29,014 bases of DNA from an uncultured Microbacteriaceae bacterium (GCA_934661165.1 CAKUJB010000011.1:1-29014), one strand, 5' to 3'; positions 9,156-18,029 are shown, numbered from the stretch's first letter. The notes: a model not told the origin generated them from the letters alone. Numbers and translations: made by a program.

Positions 9156-9161
9156 GCAGGC

Positions 9162-10565
9162 ATGATCTCCATCACCACCGCGGACATCGCGGGGATCGTC
9201 GACGGCGCGCTCCGCGGTCCCGGCGACGTCCTCGTCACCGGCGAGGTGCAGACCGATTCCCGGCTCGTGGGCCCCGGCGACGTCTTCATCGCGATGCCCG
9301 GCGAGGTGACCGACGGCCATCGCTTCGCGACCGCGGCGGTCGCCGCCGGTGCCGCGCTCGTCATCGCCGAGCGCGAGCTCGACGTCGCGGCGCCCGTCAT
9401 CGTCGTGCCGCGCGGGCTCGACGCGCTCTGGGCGCTCGCCCGCGAGGCCGTCGCGCGGGTCCGCGCGGGCGGCGCCCTGCGCATCGTCGCCGTGACCGGC
9501 TCGAACGGCAAGACGACGACGAAGAACCTGCTCCGCGCGATCCTGTCGAGCGCGGGCCCGACCGTCGCCCCCGTCGGCTCCTTCAACAACGAGGTCGGCA
9601 CACCGATCTCCATGCTCCGCGTGACGCCGGACACCCGCTACCTCGTCGTCGAGCTCGGCGCCGACGCCGAGGGCGAGATCGCGGCCATGACCTCGCTCGC
9701 GGTGCCCGACGTCGCGATCGTGCTCAAGGTCGGTCAGGCCCACATCGGCCGCTTCGGCGGCCAGGAGGCGATCGCCCGGGCGAAGTCCGAGCTCGTCCAG
9801 CCGCTGCCGCCCACGGCGGTGGCGATCCTCAACCGGGAGGACCCGTTCGTCGCCGCGATGTCAGGTGCGACGGCGGCGCGCGTCGTGTGGTTCGAGCCGA
9901 GCACGGCGGTCGAGGACCCGGCCGTGTGGTCGGCGGGCCGCCGCGCGATCGATCTTGCGGGCACCGCATTCGTCCTCCACCACGGCGGCGTCGAGCGCGA
10001 GGTGCGGCTGCCGATCATCGGCGAGCACCACGTCGCGAATGCGCTCGCCGCGCTCGCCGCGGCCGCCGAGGTCGGCGTCGGGCTCGACGAGGCCCTCGCC
10101 GCGCTCGCCGGCATCGCCGAGACGGAGCGGTGGCGGATGGAGGTGCTCGAGTCGCCTGAGGGCTGGACGGTCATCAACGACGCGTACAACGCGAGTCCCG
10201 AGTCGATGGCCGCCGCGCTGCGCGCGCTCGCCGAGCTCACCCGCGGTCGTGCGCGCGCCGTCGCGGTCCTCGGGGAGATGGCGGAGCTCGGGTCGTGGGC
10301 GCTCGAGGCCCACGACCGGATCGGCCGCCAGGTGGTGCGGCTCAACATCGATCTGCTCGTCGTCGTGGGGGAGCGGGCGCGGGCCATCCACCTCGCCGCG
10401 GTCCAGGAGGGGTCCTGGGGTGGAGAGTCGATCCACGTCGAGTCGCTCGACGACGCCTACGATGTCGTTCGTGGACTGCTCGAGCCTGGAGACGTCGTGC
10501 TCGTGAAGTCATCGAAATCGGCGGAGCTGCGGTTCCTCGGCGACCGGCTGGCGGGTCGCCCGTGA
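9162..10565 (+). CDS. murF: UDP-N-acetylmuramoyl-tripeptide--D-alanyl-D-alanine ligase MurF
   Basis: Adds D-Ala-D-Ala to the UDP-MurNAc-tripeptide, the last cytoplasmic step before MraY. The 467-residue protein has the N-terminal uridine-binding region with TDSR (31-34), the ATP-binding loop GSNGKTTTK (113-121), the MurF-typical NNEVGTP (142-148) just after it, and C-terminal NDAYNASPESM. The NNEVGTP and AYNA motifs argue for MurF rather than MurE, which would carry a different substrate motif. It starts 6 bp after ftsI and its stop overlaps mraY by 4 bp (GTGA). Confidence 0.96.
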   Translation: MISITTADIAGIVDGALRGPGDVLVTGEVQTDSRLVGPGDVFIAMPGEVTDGHRFATAAVAAGAALVIAERELDVAAPVIVVPRGLDALWALAREAVARVRAGGALRIVAVTGSNGKTTTKNLLRAILSSAGPTVAPVGSFNNEVGTPISMLRVTPDTRYLVVELGADAEGEIAAMTSLAVPDVAIVLKVGQAHIGRFGGQEAIARAKSELVQPLPPTAVAILNREDPFVAAMSGATAARVVWFEPSTAVEDPAVWSAGRRAIDLAGTAFVLHHGGVEREVRLPIIGEHHVANALAALAAAAEVGVGLDEALAALAGIAETERWRMEVLESPEGWTVINDAYNASPESMAAALRALAELTRGRARAVAVLGEMAELGSWALEAHDRIGRQVVRLNIDLLVVVGERARAIHLAAVQEGSWGGESIHVESLDDAYDVVRGLLEPGDVVLVKSSKSAELRFLGDRLAGRP

Positions 10566-11662
10566 TCGCCCTCCTCTTCGCCGCCGCGATCTCGTTCGTC
10601 TTCACGATCGTGTGCACGCCGCTCTTCGCGAAGCTCTTCCGCCGGATCGGCTGGGGCCAGTACATCAACGCGGACGGACCGCACACCCACGCGGTCAAGC
10701 GCGGCACGCCGACGATGGGCGGCATCGTGTTCATCGCCGGTGCCGGCATCGGCTACCTGCTCGCGCACGTCATCGCGGGCGACCACGCGACGATCTCCGG
10801 CCTCCTCGTCTTCTACCTCATGGTCGGCCTCGGGGTCGTCGGCTTCATCGACGACTTCATCAAGACCCACCGCCGCCGCAGCCTCGGGCTCAGCCCGCTC
10901 GGCAAGGTGATCGGCCAGGTCGTCGTCGCGGGCGGCTTCGCGGCCCTCGCCCTCAACTTCCGCGACGAGAACGGCCTGACTCCGGCCTCCACGCAGATCT
11001 CGGCGCTCCGCGACATCGAGTGGCTCGACCTCGCGACGTTCGGCATCGTCATCGGCGCGCTCCTGTTCACCGCCTGGGTCACCTTCATCATCGTCGGCGC
11101 CTCGAACGGCGTGAACCTCACCGACGGCCTCGACGGCCTCGCGACCGGCTCCTCGATCTTCGCGTTCGTCGCGTACATCGTCATCTGCTTCTGGCAGCTG
11201 CAGCAGTGGTGCTTTGGCGCGAGCGACCGCATCGTCGCCGAGGCCTGCTACGAGGTCCGCGATCCGCTCGACCTCGCGATCGCCGCGTCGGCGATCGTCG
11301 GCGCGCTCATCGGCTTCCTCTGGTACAACACCTCGCCCGCGCAGATCTTCATGGGCGACACCGGCTCGCTCGGACTCGGCGGCGGCCTCGCGGCGCTCGC
11401 CGTGCTGAGCCGCACGGAGCTGCTCCTCGTCCTCATCGGCGGCCTCTTCGTCATCGAGGCGGGCTCGGTCATCATGCAGCGCACGTACTTCAAGCTCACG
11501 AAGGGGCGGCGCATCCTCAAGGCGAGCCCGCTGCATCACCACTTCGAGATGCTCGGCTGGGGCGAGGTGACGGTGGTGGTGCGCTTCTGGATCATCTCGG
11601 CGCTCTTCGTCGGCGGTGCCGTCGGGCTCTTCTACCTCGAGTGGGCGACGAGGGCGCTGTGA
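10562..11662 (+). CDS. mraY: Phospho-N-acetylmuramoyl-pentapeptide transferase MraY
   Basis: Transfers phospho-MurNAc-pentapeptide to undecaprenyl phosphate, making lipid I in the inner face of the membrane. The 366-residue protein is polytopic and shows HTHAVKRGTPTMGG (41-54), the Asp pair in GFIDDF (94-99), NLTDGLDG (185-192), MGDTGSLG (264-271) and ASPLHHHFE (321-329). A stretch around 211-234 with Cys217 and Cys229 lies in a predicted loop between helices. The GTG overlaps the murF stop (GTGA); a longer upstream extension in the same frame runs through murF and was rejected. The stop overlaps the murD GTG in the same 4-bp way. Confidence 0.96.
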   Translation: MIALLFAAAISFVFTIVCTPLFAKLFRRIGWGQYINADGPHTHAVKRGTPTMGGIVFIAGAGIGYLLAHVIAGDHATISGLLVFYLMVGLGVVGFIDDFIKTHRRRSLGLSPLGKVIGQVVVAGGFAALALNFRDENGLTPASTQISALRDIEWLDLATFGIVIGALLFTAWVTFIIVGASNGVNLTDGLDGLATGSSIFAFVAYIVICFWQLQQWCFGASDRIVAEACYEVRDPLDLAIAASAIVGALIGFLWYNTSPAQIFMGDTGSLGLGGGLAALAVLSRTELLLVLIGGLFVIEAGSVIMQRTYFKLTKGRRILKASPLHHHFEMLGWGEVTVVVRFWIISALFVGGAVGLFYLEWATRAL

Positions 11663-13200
11663 CCGCGGGGCAGGCGCCGCCGGGCGACCGGCTCGACGCG
11701 CTCGTCTCGTGGTCCGCCGACTGGTCCGGCCTCCGGGTCGCGATCCTCGGGCTCGGCGCGACGGGCTTCGCGGTCGCCGACACGCTCGCGGAGCTCGGCG
11801 CCGACTGCCTCGTCGTCGCCGAGCGGGGCGATGCGGACCGCGAGGGCATCCTCGAGGTGCTCGACGTGCCCGTCGTCATCGCGGGCCGCGACGAGGTGCC
11901 GCCCGCGCTGGAGTCCCTCGACCCCGAGCTCGTCGTCGTCTCGCCCGGCTATCACCCCGACCACCCGCTCCTGCGGTGGGCCGAGGCGCGCGGGACCGCG
12001 ATCTGGGGTGACATCGAGCTCGCCTGGCGGGTGCGCGACAAGGTCAGGGCCGCCGAGTGGCTCCTCGTCACGGGCACGAACGGCAAGACGACGACGACGC
12101 GCCTGACTGCGCACCTGCTGCGCACGGCAGGAATGCGCGTCGCCGAGGTCGGCAACATCGGCATCCCCGTCCTCGACGCGGTGCGCGACCCCGAGGGCTT
12201 CGACCTGCTCGTCGTCGAGCTCTCGAGCTTCCAGCTCCATCGGCTGCCGATCGATGGACCGGGGGCGCTCCGCCCGCTCGCGAGCGTCTGCCTCAACGTC
12301 GCCGACGACCACGTCGACTGGCACGGGACTCGCGAGGCGTACGCCGCGGCGAAGGGCAGGGTCTATTCGAACACTCGCGTCGCCTGCATCTACAACAAGG
12401 CCGATGCCGCGACGATGCGCATGGTCGAGGAGGCCGAGGTCGAGGAGGGCTGCCGGGCGATCGGCTTCGATCTGGGCGTGCCGGGCCCGAGCGATCTCGG
12501 CATCGTCGACGGCATGCTCGTCGACCGCGCATTCCTCGATGATCGACACCACCAGGCCCTCGAGCTCGCGACGGTCGCCGACCTCGAGGCGCGCGGGCTC
12601 GCGAGCCCCCATCTCACCGCGGACGTCCTCGCGGCCGCGGCGCTCGCTCGAGCGGCGGGTGCGAGCCCGGCGGAGATCCACGACGGGGTCGCAAGCTTCA
12701 CGCTCGACCCGCATCGCACGCAGCTCATCGCCCATGCGGGCGGGGTGAGCTGGGTCGATGACTCCAAGGCGACCAATCCGCACGCGGCCGACGCGGCGCT
12801 CCGGGCCTACCGCTCGGTCGTCTGGATCGTCGGCGGGCTCACGAAGGGCGTCGATCTCAGCGAGCTCATCGGCGCGCATGCCGCACGCCTCCGCGCGGCG
12901 ATCGTCGTCGGGATCGATCGCGCCGACGTGCTCGGCGCGCTTGCGCGACACGCGCCAGGGGTCAGAGTCCTCGAGATCATGGCGGGGGAGGATGTCGATG
13001 TGATGCCGGAGGCCGTCCGGCTGGCGTCCAGCGTCGCCGAGTCAGGCGACACTGTGCTCCTGTCGCCGGCCGCCGCGTCGATGGACCAGTTCCTCGACTA
13101 TGCGGATCGCGGCCGGCGATTTGCCGCAGCCGTCAACGAGGCGATCGGAGCGGGAGGCGAGCATGACGAGCAGCCCTCGCGGCCGCACGAGCAGGCCTGA
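11659..13200 (+). CDS. murD: UDP-N-acetylmuramoylalanine--D-glutamate ligase MurD
   Basis: Adds D-Glu to UDP-MurNAc-L-Ala (or UDP-MurNAc-Gly in actinobacteria with type B peptidoglycan). The 513 residues show a Rossmann-like N-terminus (VAILGLGATGFAVA, 27-40), SPGYHPDHP, the ATP loop GTNGKTTTT (139-147), ELSSFQL (187-193), NVADDHVDWHG, VDDSKATNPHA and SPAAASMDQF near the end, all typical of MurD. The GTG was chosen because it overlaps the mraY stop (GTGA) and gives a normal length. The 3' end overlaps the start of ftsW by 38 bp, an unusually long overlap in this cluster. Confidence 0.96.
   Translation: MTAGQAPPGDRLDALVSWSADWSGLRVAILGLGATGFAVADTLAELGADCLVVAERGDADREGILEVLDVPVVIAGRDEVPPALESLDPELVVVSPGYHPDHPLLRWAEARGTAIWGDIELAWRVRDKVRAAEWLLVTGTNGKTTTTRLTAHLLRTAGMRVAEVGNIGIPVLDAVRDPEGFDLLVVELSSFQLHRLPIDGPGALRPLASVCLNVADDHVDWHGTREAYAAAKGRVYSNTRVACIYNKADAATMRMVEEAEVEEGCRAIGFDLGVPGPSDLGIVDGMLVDRAFLDDRHHQALELATVADLEARGLASPHLTADVLAAAALARAAGASPAEIHDGVASFTLDPHRTQLIAHAGGVSWVDDSKATNPHAADAALRAYRSVVWIVGGLTKGVDLSELIGAHAARLRAAIVVGIDRADVLGALARHAPGVRVLEIMAGEDVDVMPEAVRLASSVAESGDTVLLSPAAASMDQFLDYADRGRRFAAAVNEAIGAGGEHDEQPSRPHEQA
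13152..13157 (+). promoter_or_regulatory. Ribosome binding site of ftsW inside murD
   Basis: GGGAGG lies 5 nt before ATG at 13163. It is one of the best Shine-Dalgarno sequences in the cluster and fixes the ftsW start inside the murD frame. Confidence 0.7.
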
Positions 13201-14425
13201 CAAGGCGGCACCGCGCCGCGGGTTCGCCGCACTCGTCCCCATCGGCCGATTCTTCGACGTCCAGCATCGCGATGCGCTCATGCTCTTCGGCACGACCGTG
13301 CTCCTCGTCGGCGTCGGCCTCATCATGGTGCTCTCGGCGTCCGCGGTGGAGGAGCAGGCCGCAACCGGCGACCCGTTCAACCGCGTCATGCGGCAGGCGG
13401 TGTTCGCCGCGATCGGCCTCCCGATCATGCTCATCGCGAGCCGCGCTCCCGTCTCGTTCTGGAAGCGATGGGCGTGGCCGGCGATCCTCGTCGGCATCGG
13501 CCTCCAGCTGCTCGTCTTCGTCCCCGGCATCGGCTTCGGCTACGGCGGCAACCAGAACTGGATCCAGATCGGGGACTTCACCCTGCAGCCGTCCGAGTTC
13601 GTGAAGCTCGCGCTCATCGTGTGGATCGCCTCGATCCTCGCGCCGCGGATCGGCGAGCTCGGCGATCTGCGCCGACTCGCGCTGCCGGCCGTGCCGGTCG
13701 CCGCCGCCGCGATCGGTCTCGTGCTGCTCGGCAAGGACCTCGGCACCGTGCTCATCATGGTGCTCATCGTCTTCGCCTGCGCGTTCTTCGCCGGTGCCCG
13801 GCTCTGGCACCTGCTCGTCGGCGGCCTGCTCATGACGATCGTCGCGCTGCTCGTCGCGACGACGAGCTCGTCCCGGGTGAGCCGCATCACGGCGTTCGTG
13901 CAGGGCTGCGATACGAGCGACTACGCGGGCACCTGCTGGCAGGTCTACCAGGGCATGTTCGCGCTCGCCAACGGCGGGATCTTCGGCGTCGGCCTCGGCA
14001 ACTCGCATGCCAAATGGAACTGGCTGCCGGAGGCCGACTCCGACTACATCTTCGCGATCATCGGGGAGGAGCTCGGGCTCATCGGCTGCGCCGTCGTGCT
14101 CGGGATCTTCGTCGTCCTCGCGATCACGCTCGCGCGGATCCTCAAGCGCGCCGAGGACCCCTTCGCTCGGATCGTCACGGGTGGCGTGCTCGTCTGGGTG
14201 GTGGGGCAGGCATTCGTCAACATCGCCGTCGTGCTCGGGCTGCTGCCCGTGCTCGGCGTCCCGCTGCCGCTCATCTCGGCCGGCGGCTCCTCGCTGCTCG
14301 CGGTGCTCCTCGCGCTCGGCGTCGTCATGTCGTTCACTCGCTCGCGGCCGAGCGCGGCGCAGGTCGCCGCCGGGTCGAGGGCGACCACGGCCCGCCAGCC
14401 CGTCCGGGGGGCCCGCGGCCGATGA
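13163..14425 (+). CDS. ftsW: Septal peptidoglycan polymerase FtsW (SEDS family)
   Basis: Lipid II polymerase of the septum, working with FtsI. The 420-residue protein has a basic N-terminal tail, about ten predicted membrane helices, and SEDS motifs: GGNQNWIQIGDFTLQPSE (128-145), KDLGT (191-195), NSHAKWNWLPEADSDYIFA (280-298) with Asp294 at the catalytic position, and VLGVPLPLISAGGSS (363-377). The outer loop QGCDTSDYAGTCWQVYQG (247-264) carries Cys249 and Cys258. The start is set by GGGAGG 5 nt upstream; an earlier in-frame ATG is deep in murD. The Arg/Ala-rich tail ends in an ATGA overlap with murG. Confidence 0.96.
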   Translation: MTSSPRGRTSRPDKAAPRRGFAALVPIGRFFDVQHRDALMLFGTTVLLVGVGLIMVLSASAVEEQAATGDPFNRVMRQAVFAAIGLPIMLIASRAPVSFWKRWAWPAILVGIGLQLLVFVPGIGFGYGGNQNWIQIGDFTLQPSEFVKLALIVWIASILAPRIGELGDLRRLALPAVPVAAAAIGLVLLGKDLGTVLIMVLIVFACAFFAGARLWHLLVGGLLMTIVALLVATTSSSRVSRITAFVQGCDTSDYAGTCWQVYQGMFALANGGIFGVGLGNSHAKWNWLPEADSDYIFAIIGEELGLIGCAVVLGIFVVLAITLARILKRAEDPFARIVTGGVLVWVVGQAFVNIAVVLGLLPVLGVPLPLISAGGSSLLAVLLALGVVMSFTRSRPSAAQVAAGSRATTARQPVRGARGR

Positions 14426-15540
14426 CCGTCCACCTCCTCGCGGGCGGGGGCACGGCGGGGCACGTCAACCCGCTCCTCGCCGTCGCCGACCGGCTCCGCG
14501 AGCGCGACCCGGCGTCGGAGATCCTCGTCGTCGGCACCGCGGAGGGCCTCGAGTCGCGGCTCGTGCCGCAGCGCGGCTACGAGCTCGTGACGATCCCCAG
14601 GCTGCCGATGCCGCGCCGACCGAGCGTGACGGCGCTGCGCTTCCCGGACCGGCTGCTGCGCACCGTGCGGGAGGTGGAGCGACTCCTCGACGCCAGGGGC
14701 GTCGAGACCGTGTTCGGGGTCGGTGGCTACGCCGCGGCCCCCGTCTATCTCGCAGCGCGCCGCCGCCGGCTGCCGCTGGCGATCCATGAGGCGAACTCGA
14801 TTCCCGGCTGGGCGAACCGGCTCGGGGCGCGCTGGACCCGGCACGTGGGCATCGCCTTCCGTGGGACGCCGCTGCGTGGTCGCGGCGGCGTATCGGCGAC
14901 GCATGTCGGTCTGCCACTGCGGCCGGAGCTCGAGCCCCTGACCGCACCAGGCGCCCGCGCGGCCGTGCGGCCGGCCGCCGCCGCCGCATTCGGGCTCGAT
15001 CCGGGCCGTCCGGTCCTCCTCGTGACGGGCGGATCCTCGGGTGCGCGCCGCATCAACGAGCAGCTCATCGCGGGCCTCGACGATGTCCTCGCGAGCGGCT
15101 GGCAGGTCCTCCACGCCTCGGGTGGCTTCCGTGCGGCGATCGGGATCGAGCGCGACGGCTACCGTGCCGTCGAGTACCTGGATCGAATGGACCTCGCGCT
15201 CGCGCTCGCCGACCTCGCGCTCGGCCGCTCCGGCACCGGCACGGTCCTGGAGCTGAGCGCGCTCGGCGTGCCGGCCGTCTTCGTGCCGTACCCGCACGGC
15301 AACGGCGAGCAGCGGCTGAATGCGCGGGAAGCGGTTGCGGCGGGCGGCGCCCTCCTGGTCGCCGACGAGGACTTCACCGCGGGCTGGCTCCGCGAGCAGC
15401 TCCTTCCGCTGCTCGGCGACCCGTCACGCCGCAGTGCCATGGCCGCGGCGATCGCCTCCGTCGGGGTCCCGGACGGCACCGCGCGCACGGTCGCCCTCAT
15501 CGACGCGGCGCTCAGCGAGCGGCGCGAGCGGGGCGCTTAG
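14422..15540 (+). CDS. murG: UDP-GlcNAc:undecaprenyl-PP-MurNAc-pentapeptide GlcNAc transferase MurG
   Basis: Adds GlcNAc to lipid I to give lipid II at the inner membrane face. The 372-residue GT-B enzyme shows the N-terminal glycine loop GGGTAGHVNP (8-17), GVGGYAAAPVYLAA, HEANSIPGWANR, the second-domain loop GGSSGARRIN (203-212) and the donor-binding GRSGTGTVLELSALGVPAVF followed by YPHGNGEQRLNA. The ATG overlaps the ftsW stop (ATGA). There is a 12-bp gap before murC. All expected conserved blocks are present. Confidence 0.96.
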   Translation: MTVHLLAGGGTAGHVNPLLAVADRLRERDPASEILVVGTAEGLESRLVPQRGYELVTIPRLPMPRRPSVTALRFPDRLLRTVREVERLLDARGVETVFGVGGYAAAPVYLAARRRRLPLAIHEANSIPGWANRLGARWTRHVGIAFRGTPLRGRGGVSATHVGLPLRPELEPLTAPGARAAVRPAAAAAFGLDPGRPVLLVTGGSSGARRINEQLIAGLDDVLASGWQVLHASGGFRAAIGIERDGYRAVEYLDRMDLALALADLALGRSGTGTVLELSALGVPAVFVPYPHGNGEQRLNAREAVAAGGALLVADEDFTAGWLREQLLPLLGDPSRRSAMAAAIASVGVPDGTARTVALIDAALSERRERGA

Positions 15541-15552
15541 CATCGAGGCGCC

Positions 15553-16980
15553 ATGATCAAGCCCGACCTGTCCATGCCGCTGCCCGAGTCGATCGGCGGC
15601 GGCGATGCCGCGACCGTGCACTTCGTCGGGATCGGCGGCTCCGGGATGAGTGGCATCGCCCAGCTGTTCCTCGCCGCGGGACACCGGGTGACGGGCTCGG
15701 ATCGGGCGGCGAATGCGGCGATTCAGTCGCTGCGCGAGGCCGGCGCGGTCGTGCACATCGGTCACGCAGCCGAGCACCTCGGCGACGCCGAAGCGCTCGT
15801 GTACACGGGCGCGCTCTGGCCGGACAACCCCGAATACCTCGCGGCCGTCGCCCGCGGCATCCCCGTGCTCCACCGCTCGCAGGCCCTCGCCTGGCTCGTG
15901 CGCGGCCGACCGCTCGTCGCCGTCGCTGGGGCGCACGGCAAGACGACGAGCGCCGGCATGGTCATCACGGCACTGCTCGCCGCCGGCCGGAGCCCGAGCT
16001 TCGTCAACGGCGGCGTCATCACCGCGCTCGGCACGAGCGCGGCCTTCGGCACGGATGACCTCTGGGTCATCGAGGCCGACGAGTCCGACGGCAGCTTCCT
16101 GCTCTACACGCCGAGCGTCGCGCTCATCACGAACGTCGACGCCGACCACCTCGACCACTATGGGACGCACGACGCCTTCGACGCGGCGTTCGTCGACTTC
16201 ATCGGCCGCACCTCCGGCGTCGTCGTCATCTCCGGCGACGACCCCGGCGCCCGGCGCGTGACGGCGCTCGCTGGCCTCGCGGGGGAGCGGCTCGTGCGCT
16301 TCGGCGAGTCGGCGCCCGTCGAGCTCGAGCTGCACTCGATCACGACGGACGGGCCCGTCGGCTTCGTGCTCCGCGTCGACGGCGAGGACCATGCGGTCCG
16401 GCTGCGCGTCCCCGGCCGGCACAACGCCGTGAACGCCGCGGGCGCCTTCGGCGTGCTCCGCGCGCTCGGGCTCGGGACCGGGGAGGCGATCCGCGGGCTC
16501 GAGGCCTTCGGGGGCACCGAGCGCCGGTTCGAGCATCACGCGACCGTCCGCGGCGTGCAGGTCTACGACGACTACGCGCATCACCCGACCGAGGTCGCGG
16601 CCGCGCTCGCGCAGGCCCGCTCCGTGCTGCCCGCGGGCGGCCGGCTCATCGCCGTGCACCAGCCTCACCTCTACTCCCGCACGCAGCAGCTCGCCGGTGA
16701 GTTCGCCGAGGTGTACGAGCGCCTCGCCGACTACACCGTCGTCCTCGACGTCTTCGGCGCGCGGGAGGACCCCGTGCCCGGCGTCACCGGCGCGCTCGTC
16801 GCCGAGCGGTTCGCGGACCCCGCGCGACGGGCATTCCTCGCCGACTGGCAGGCGGCCGCCGATCGCGTCGGGGAGGTCGCACGCGAGGGCGACATCGTCA
16901 TGACGCTGTCCTGCGGCGACGTCTACCGGATCATCCCGCAGCTCGTCGCCGCACTGCGGGACTCGGAGGGCTCCGGATGA
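15553..16980 (+). CDS. murC: UDP-N-acetylmuramate--L-alanine ligase MurC
   Basis: Adds the first amino acid to UDP-MurNAc; in actinobacteria with type B walls the residue can be glycine. The 475-residue protein has VHFVGIGGSGMSGIA (22-36), the ATP loop GAHGKTTSA (126-134; most MurC proteins read GTHGKTTT here), EADESDGSF, NVDADHLDHYG, RRFEHH, DDYAHHPTEV (339-348) and VHQPHLYSRT, a complete MurC set. The stop overlaps the ftsQ start by 4 bp. A weak GAGG lies 4 nt before the ATG. TAGCAT overlapping the murG stop could be a minor -10 but lies 9 nt before the ATG. Confidence 0.96.
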   Translation: MIKPDLSMPLPESIGGGDAATVHFVGIGGSGMSGIAQLFLAAGHRVTGSDRAANAAIQSLREAGAVVHIGHAAEHLGDAEALVYTGALWPDNPEYLAAVARGIPVLHRSQALAWLVRGRPLVAVAGAHGKTTSAGMVITALLAAGRSPSFVNGGVITALGTSAAFGTDDLWVIEADESDGSFLLYTPSVALITNVDADHLDHYGTHDAFDAAFVDFIGRTSGVVVISGDDPGARRVTALAGLAGERLVRFGESAPVELELHSITTDGPVGFVLRVDGEDHAVRLRVPGRHNAVNAAGAFGVLRALGLGTGEAIRGLEAFGGTERRFEHHATVRGVQVYDDYAHHPTEVAAALAQARSVLPAGGRLIAVHQPHLYSRTQQLAGEFAEVYERLADYTVVLDVFGAREDPVPGVTGALVAERFADPARRAFLADWQAAADRVGEVAREGDIVMTLSCGDVYRIIPQLVAALRDSEGSG

Positions 16981-18029
16981 AGCGGCCCTCCGGGTACGAC
17001 CGCGGCGCCGAGGACTCGGGGCGCACGGCCCCCGCGTCGAAGCCGGCGTCGAAGCCGGCGAACGCGGCGGGGAAGCCTGCGAAGGCGGCGGGGAAGGCTC
17101 CGACGAAGGCGGCTGCGACGTCCTCGGCGGCGCCGCCCCGGAAGGCCGCCGCCCGCCGTCCCGCCGCGACGCCGTCCCGCACGGCCAAGCCCCCTCGCGC
17201 GGAGCGGCCAGTGGACCCCGTCAAGGTCGCGAGGCGACGGCTCGCCGCCGAGCGACGGGCGGCGCAGCGCGAGCTGCAGCGCGCCCGCGCGGATCGCCGT
17301 CGCTACGAGCGGCAGGAGATCAAGCGCTTCACGGTGCGGCAGCGGGCGCGCCGCGCCGCCGGCTGGACGACGGTCGGCGTCGTCGGGCTCGTGCTCGTGC
17401 TCGTCCTCGTCGCCATCTTCTCGCCGATCCTCGCGCTGCGGCAGGTCGTCGTCGAGGGCACGGCGCGCGTCGACCCCGTGGCGATCCAGGCCGCCGTCGA
17501 GGAGCAGCTCGACACGCCGCTCGCCCTCATCGACTACGGGCGCATCGACGCGGCACTCGCCGAGTTCCCCGTCATCGAGAGCTATTCGACGGAGACGATC
17601 CCGCCCGGCACGATCCTGCTGCGCATCGTGGAGCGGCAGCCGGTCGTCACGGTCGAGGCCCCCGGCGGGCAGTTCCTCCACGTCGATCCGGCGGGGGTCA
17701 CGGTCGAGTCGCTCGCCGAGCGCATCCCGGGCGTCCCGCTCGTCACCGAGAGCGGCACGACGCTGCCGAACCCCGCATTCGACGTCGCGGTCGAGGTGCT
17801 GCGCTCGATGGCGCCGGAGATGCGCGCCCAGGTCGACCGGATCACTGCGATCTCGCGCGACCATGTGACGCTCTGGCTCGTCGGCGCCGTGCAGTCGGTC
17901 GAGTGGGGGAGCGCCGACGACTCGGTGCGCAAGGCCGAGGTGCTCGCTCGGCTGCAGACGATCTACGGGAGCCAGCCAGGGGTCTTCGACGTCTCCGGGT
18001 CCGAGACGGGCATCTTCCGGCCGCTGTGA
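16977..18029 (+). CDS. ftsQ: Cell division protein FtsQ (POTRA domain)
   Basis: Bitopic divisome protein linking FtsL-type partners to FtsW-FtsI. Of 350 residues, the first 129 are cytoplasmic and strikingly Lys/Ala/Pro/Arg-rich, with KPA/GKA repeats between 20 and 45 and an Arg-rich helix at 85-127. One membrane helix follows (about 130-152), then the POTRA domain (about 155-227, starts LRQVVVEGTARVDP, ends in VERQPVVTVE) and the FtsQ beta domain, with GVPLVTESG near 255 and a typical end. The long basic tail resembles H1-like or DNA-binding tails in composition only. ATGA overlap with murC. The stop is followed by the 133-bp ftsZ upstream region. Confidence 0.93.
   Translation: MKRPSGYDRGAEDSGRTAPASKPASKPANAAGKPAKAAGKAPTKAAATSSAAPPRKAAARRPAATPSRTAKPPRAERPVDPVKVARRRLAAERRAAQRELQRARADRRRYERQEIKRFTVRQRARRAAGWTTVGVVGLVLVLVLVAIFSPILALRQVVVEGTARVDPVAIQAAVEEQLDTPLALIDYGRIDAALAEFPVIESYSTETIPPGTILLRIVERQPVVTVEAPGGQFLHVDPAGVTVESLAERIPGVPLVTESGTTLPNPAFDVAVEVLRSMAPEMRAQVDRITAISRDHVTLWLVGAVQSVEWGSADDSVRKAEVLARLQTIYGSQPGVFDVSGSETGIFRPL

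Noticed and set aside
13468..14421. Upstream in-frame extension of murG through ftsW (similar extensions exist for mraY, murD, yggS and lspA)
   Set aside because: The extensions run through other conserved genes in another frame. The family starts coincide with ATGA/GTGA overlaps or ribosome binding sites.
15538..15543. TAGCAT before murC as a leaderless promoter
   Set aside because: It overlaps the murG stop and lies 9 nt from the ATG, off the 6-nt spacing of the good examples. murC is probably read from the upstream mRNA.
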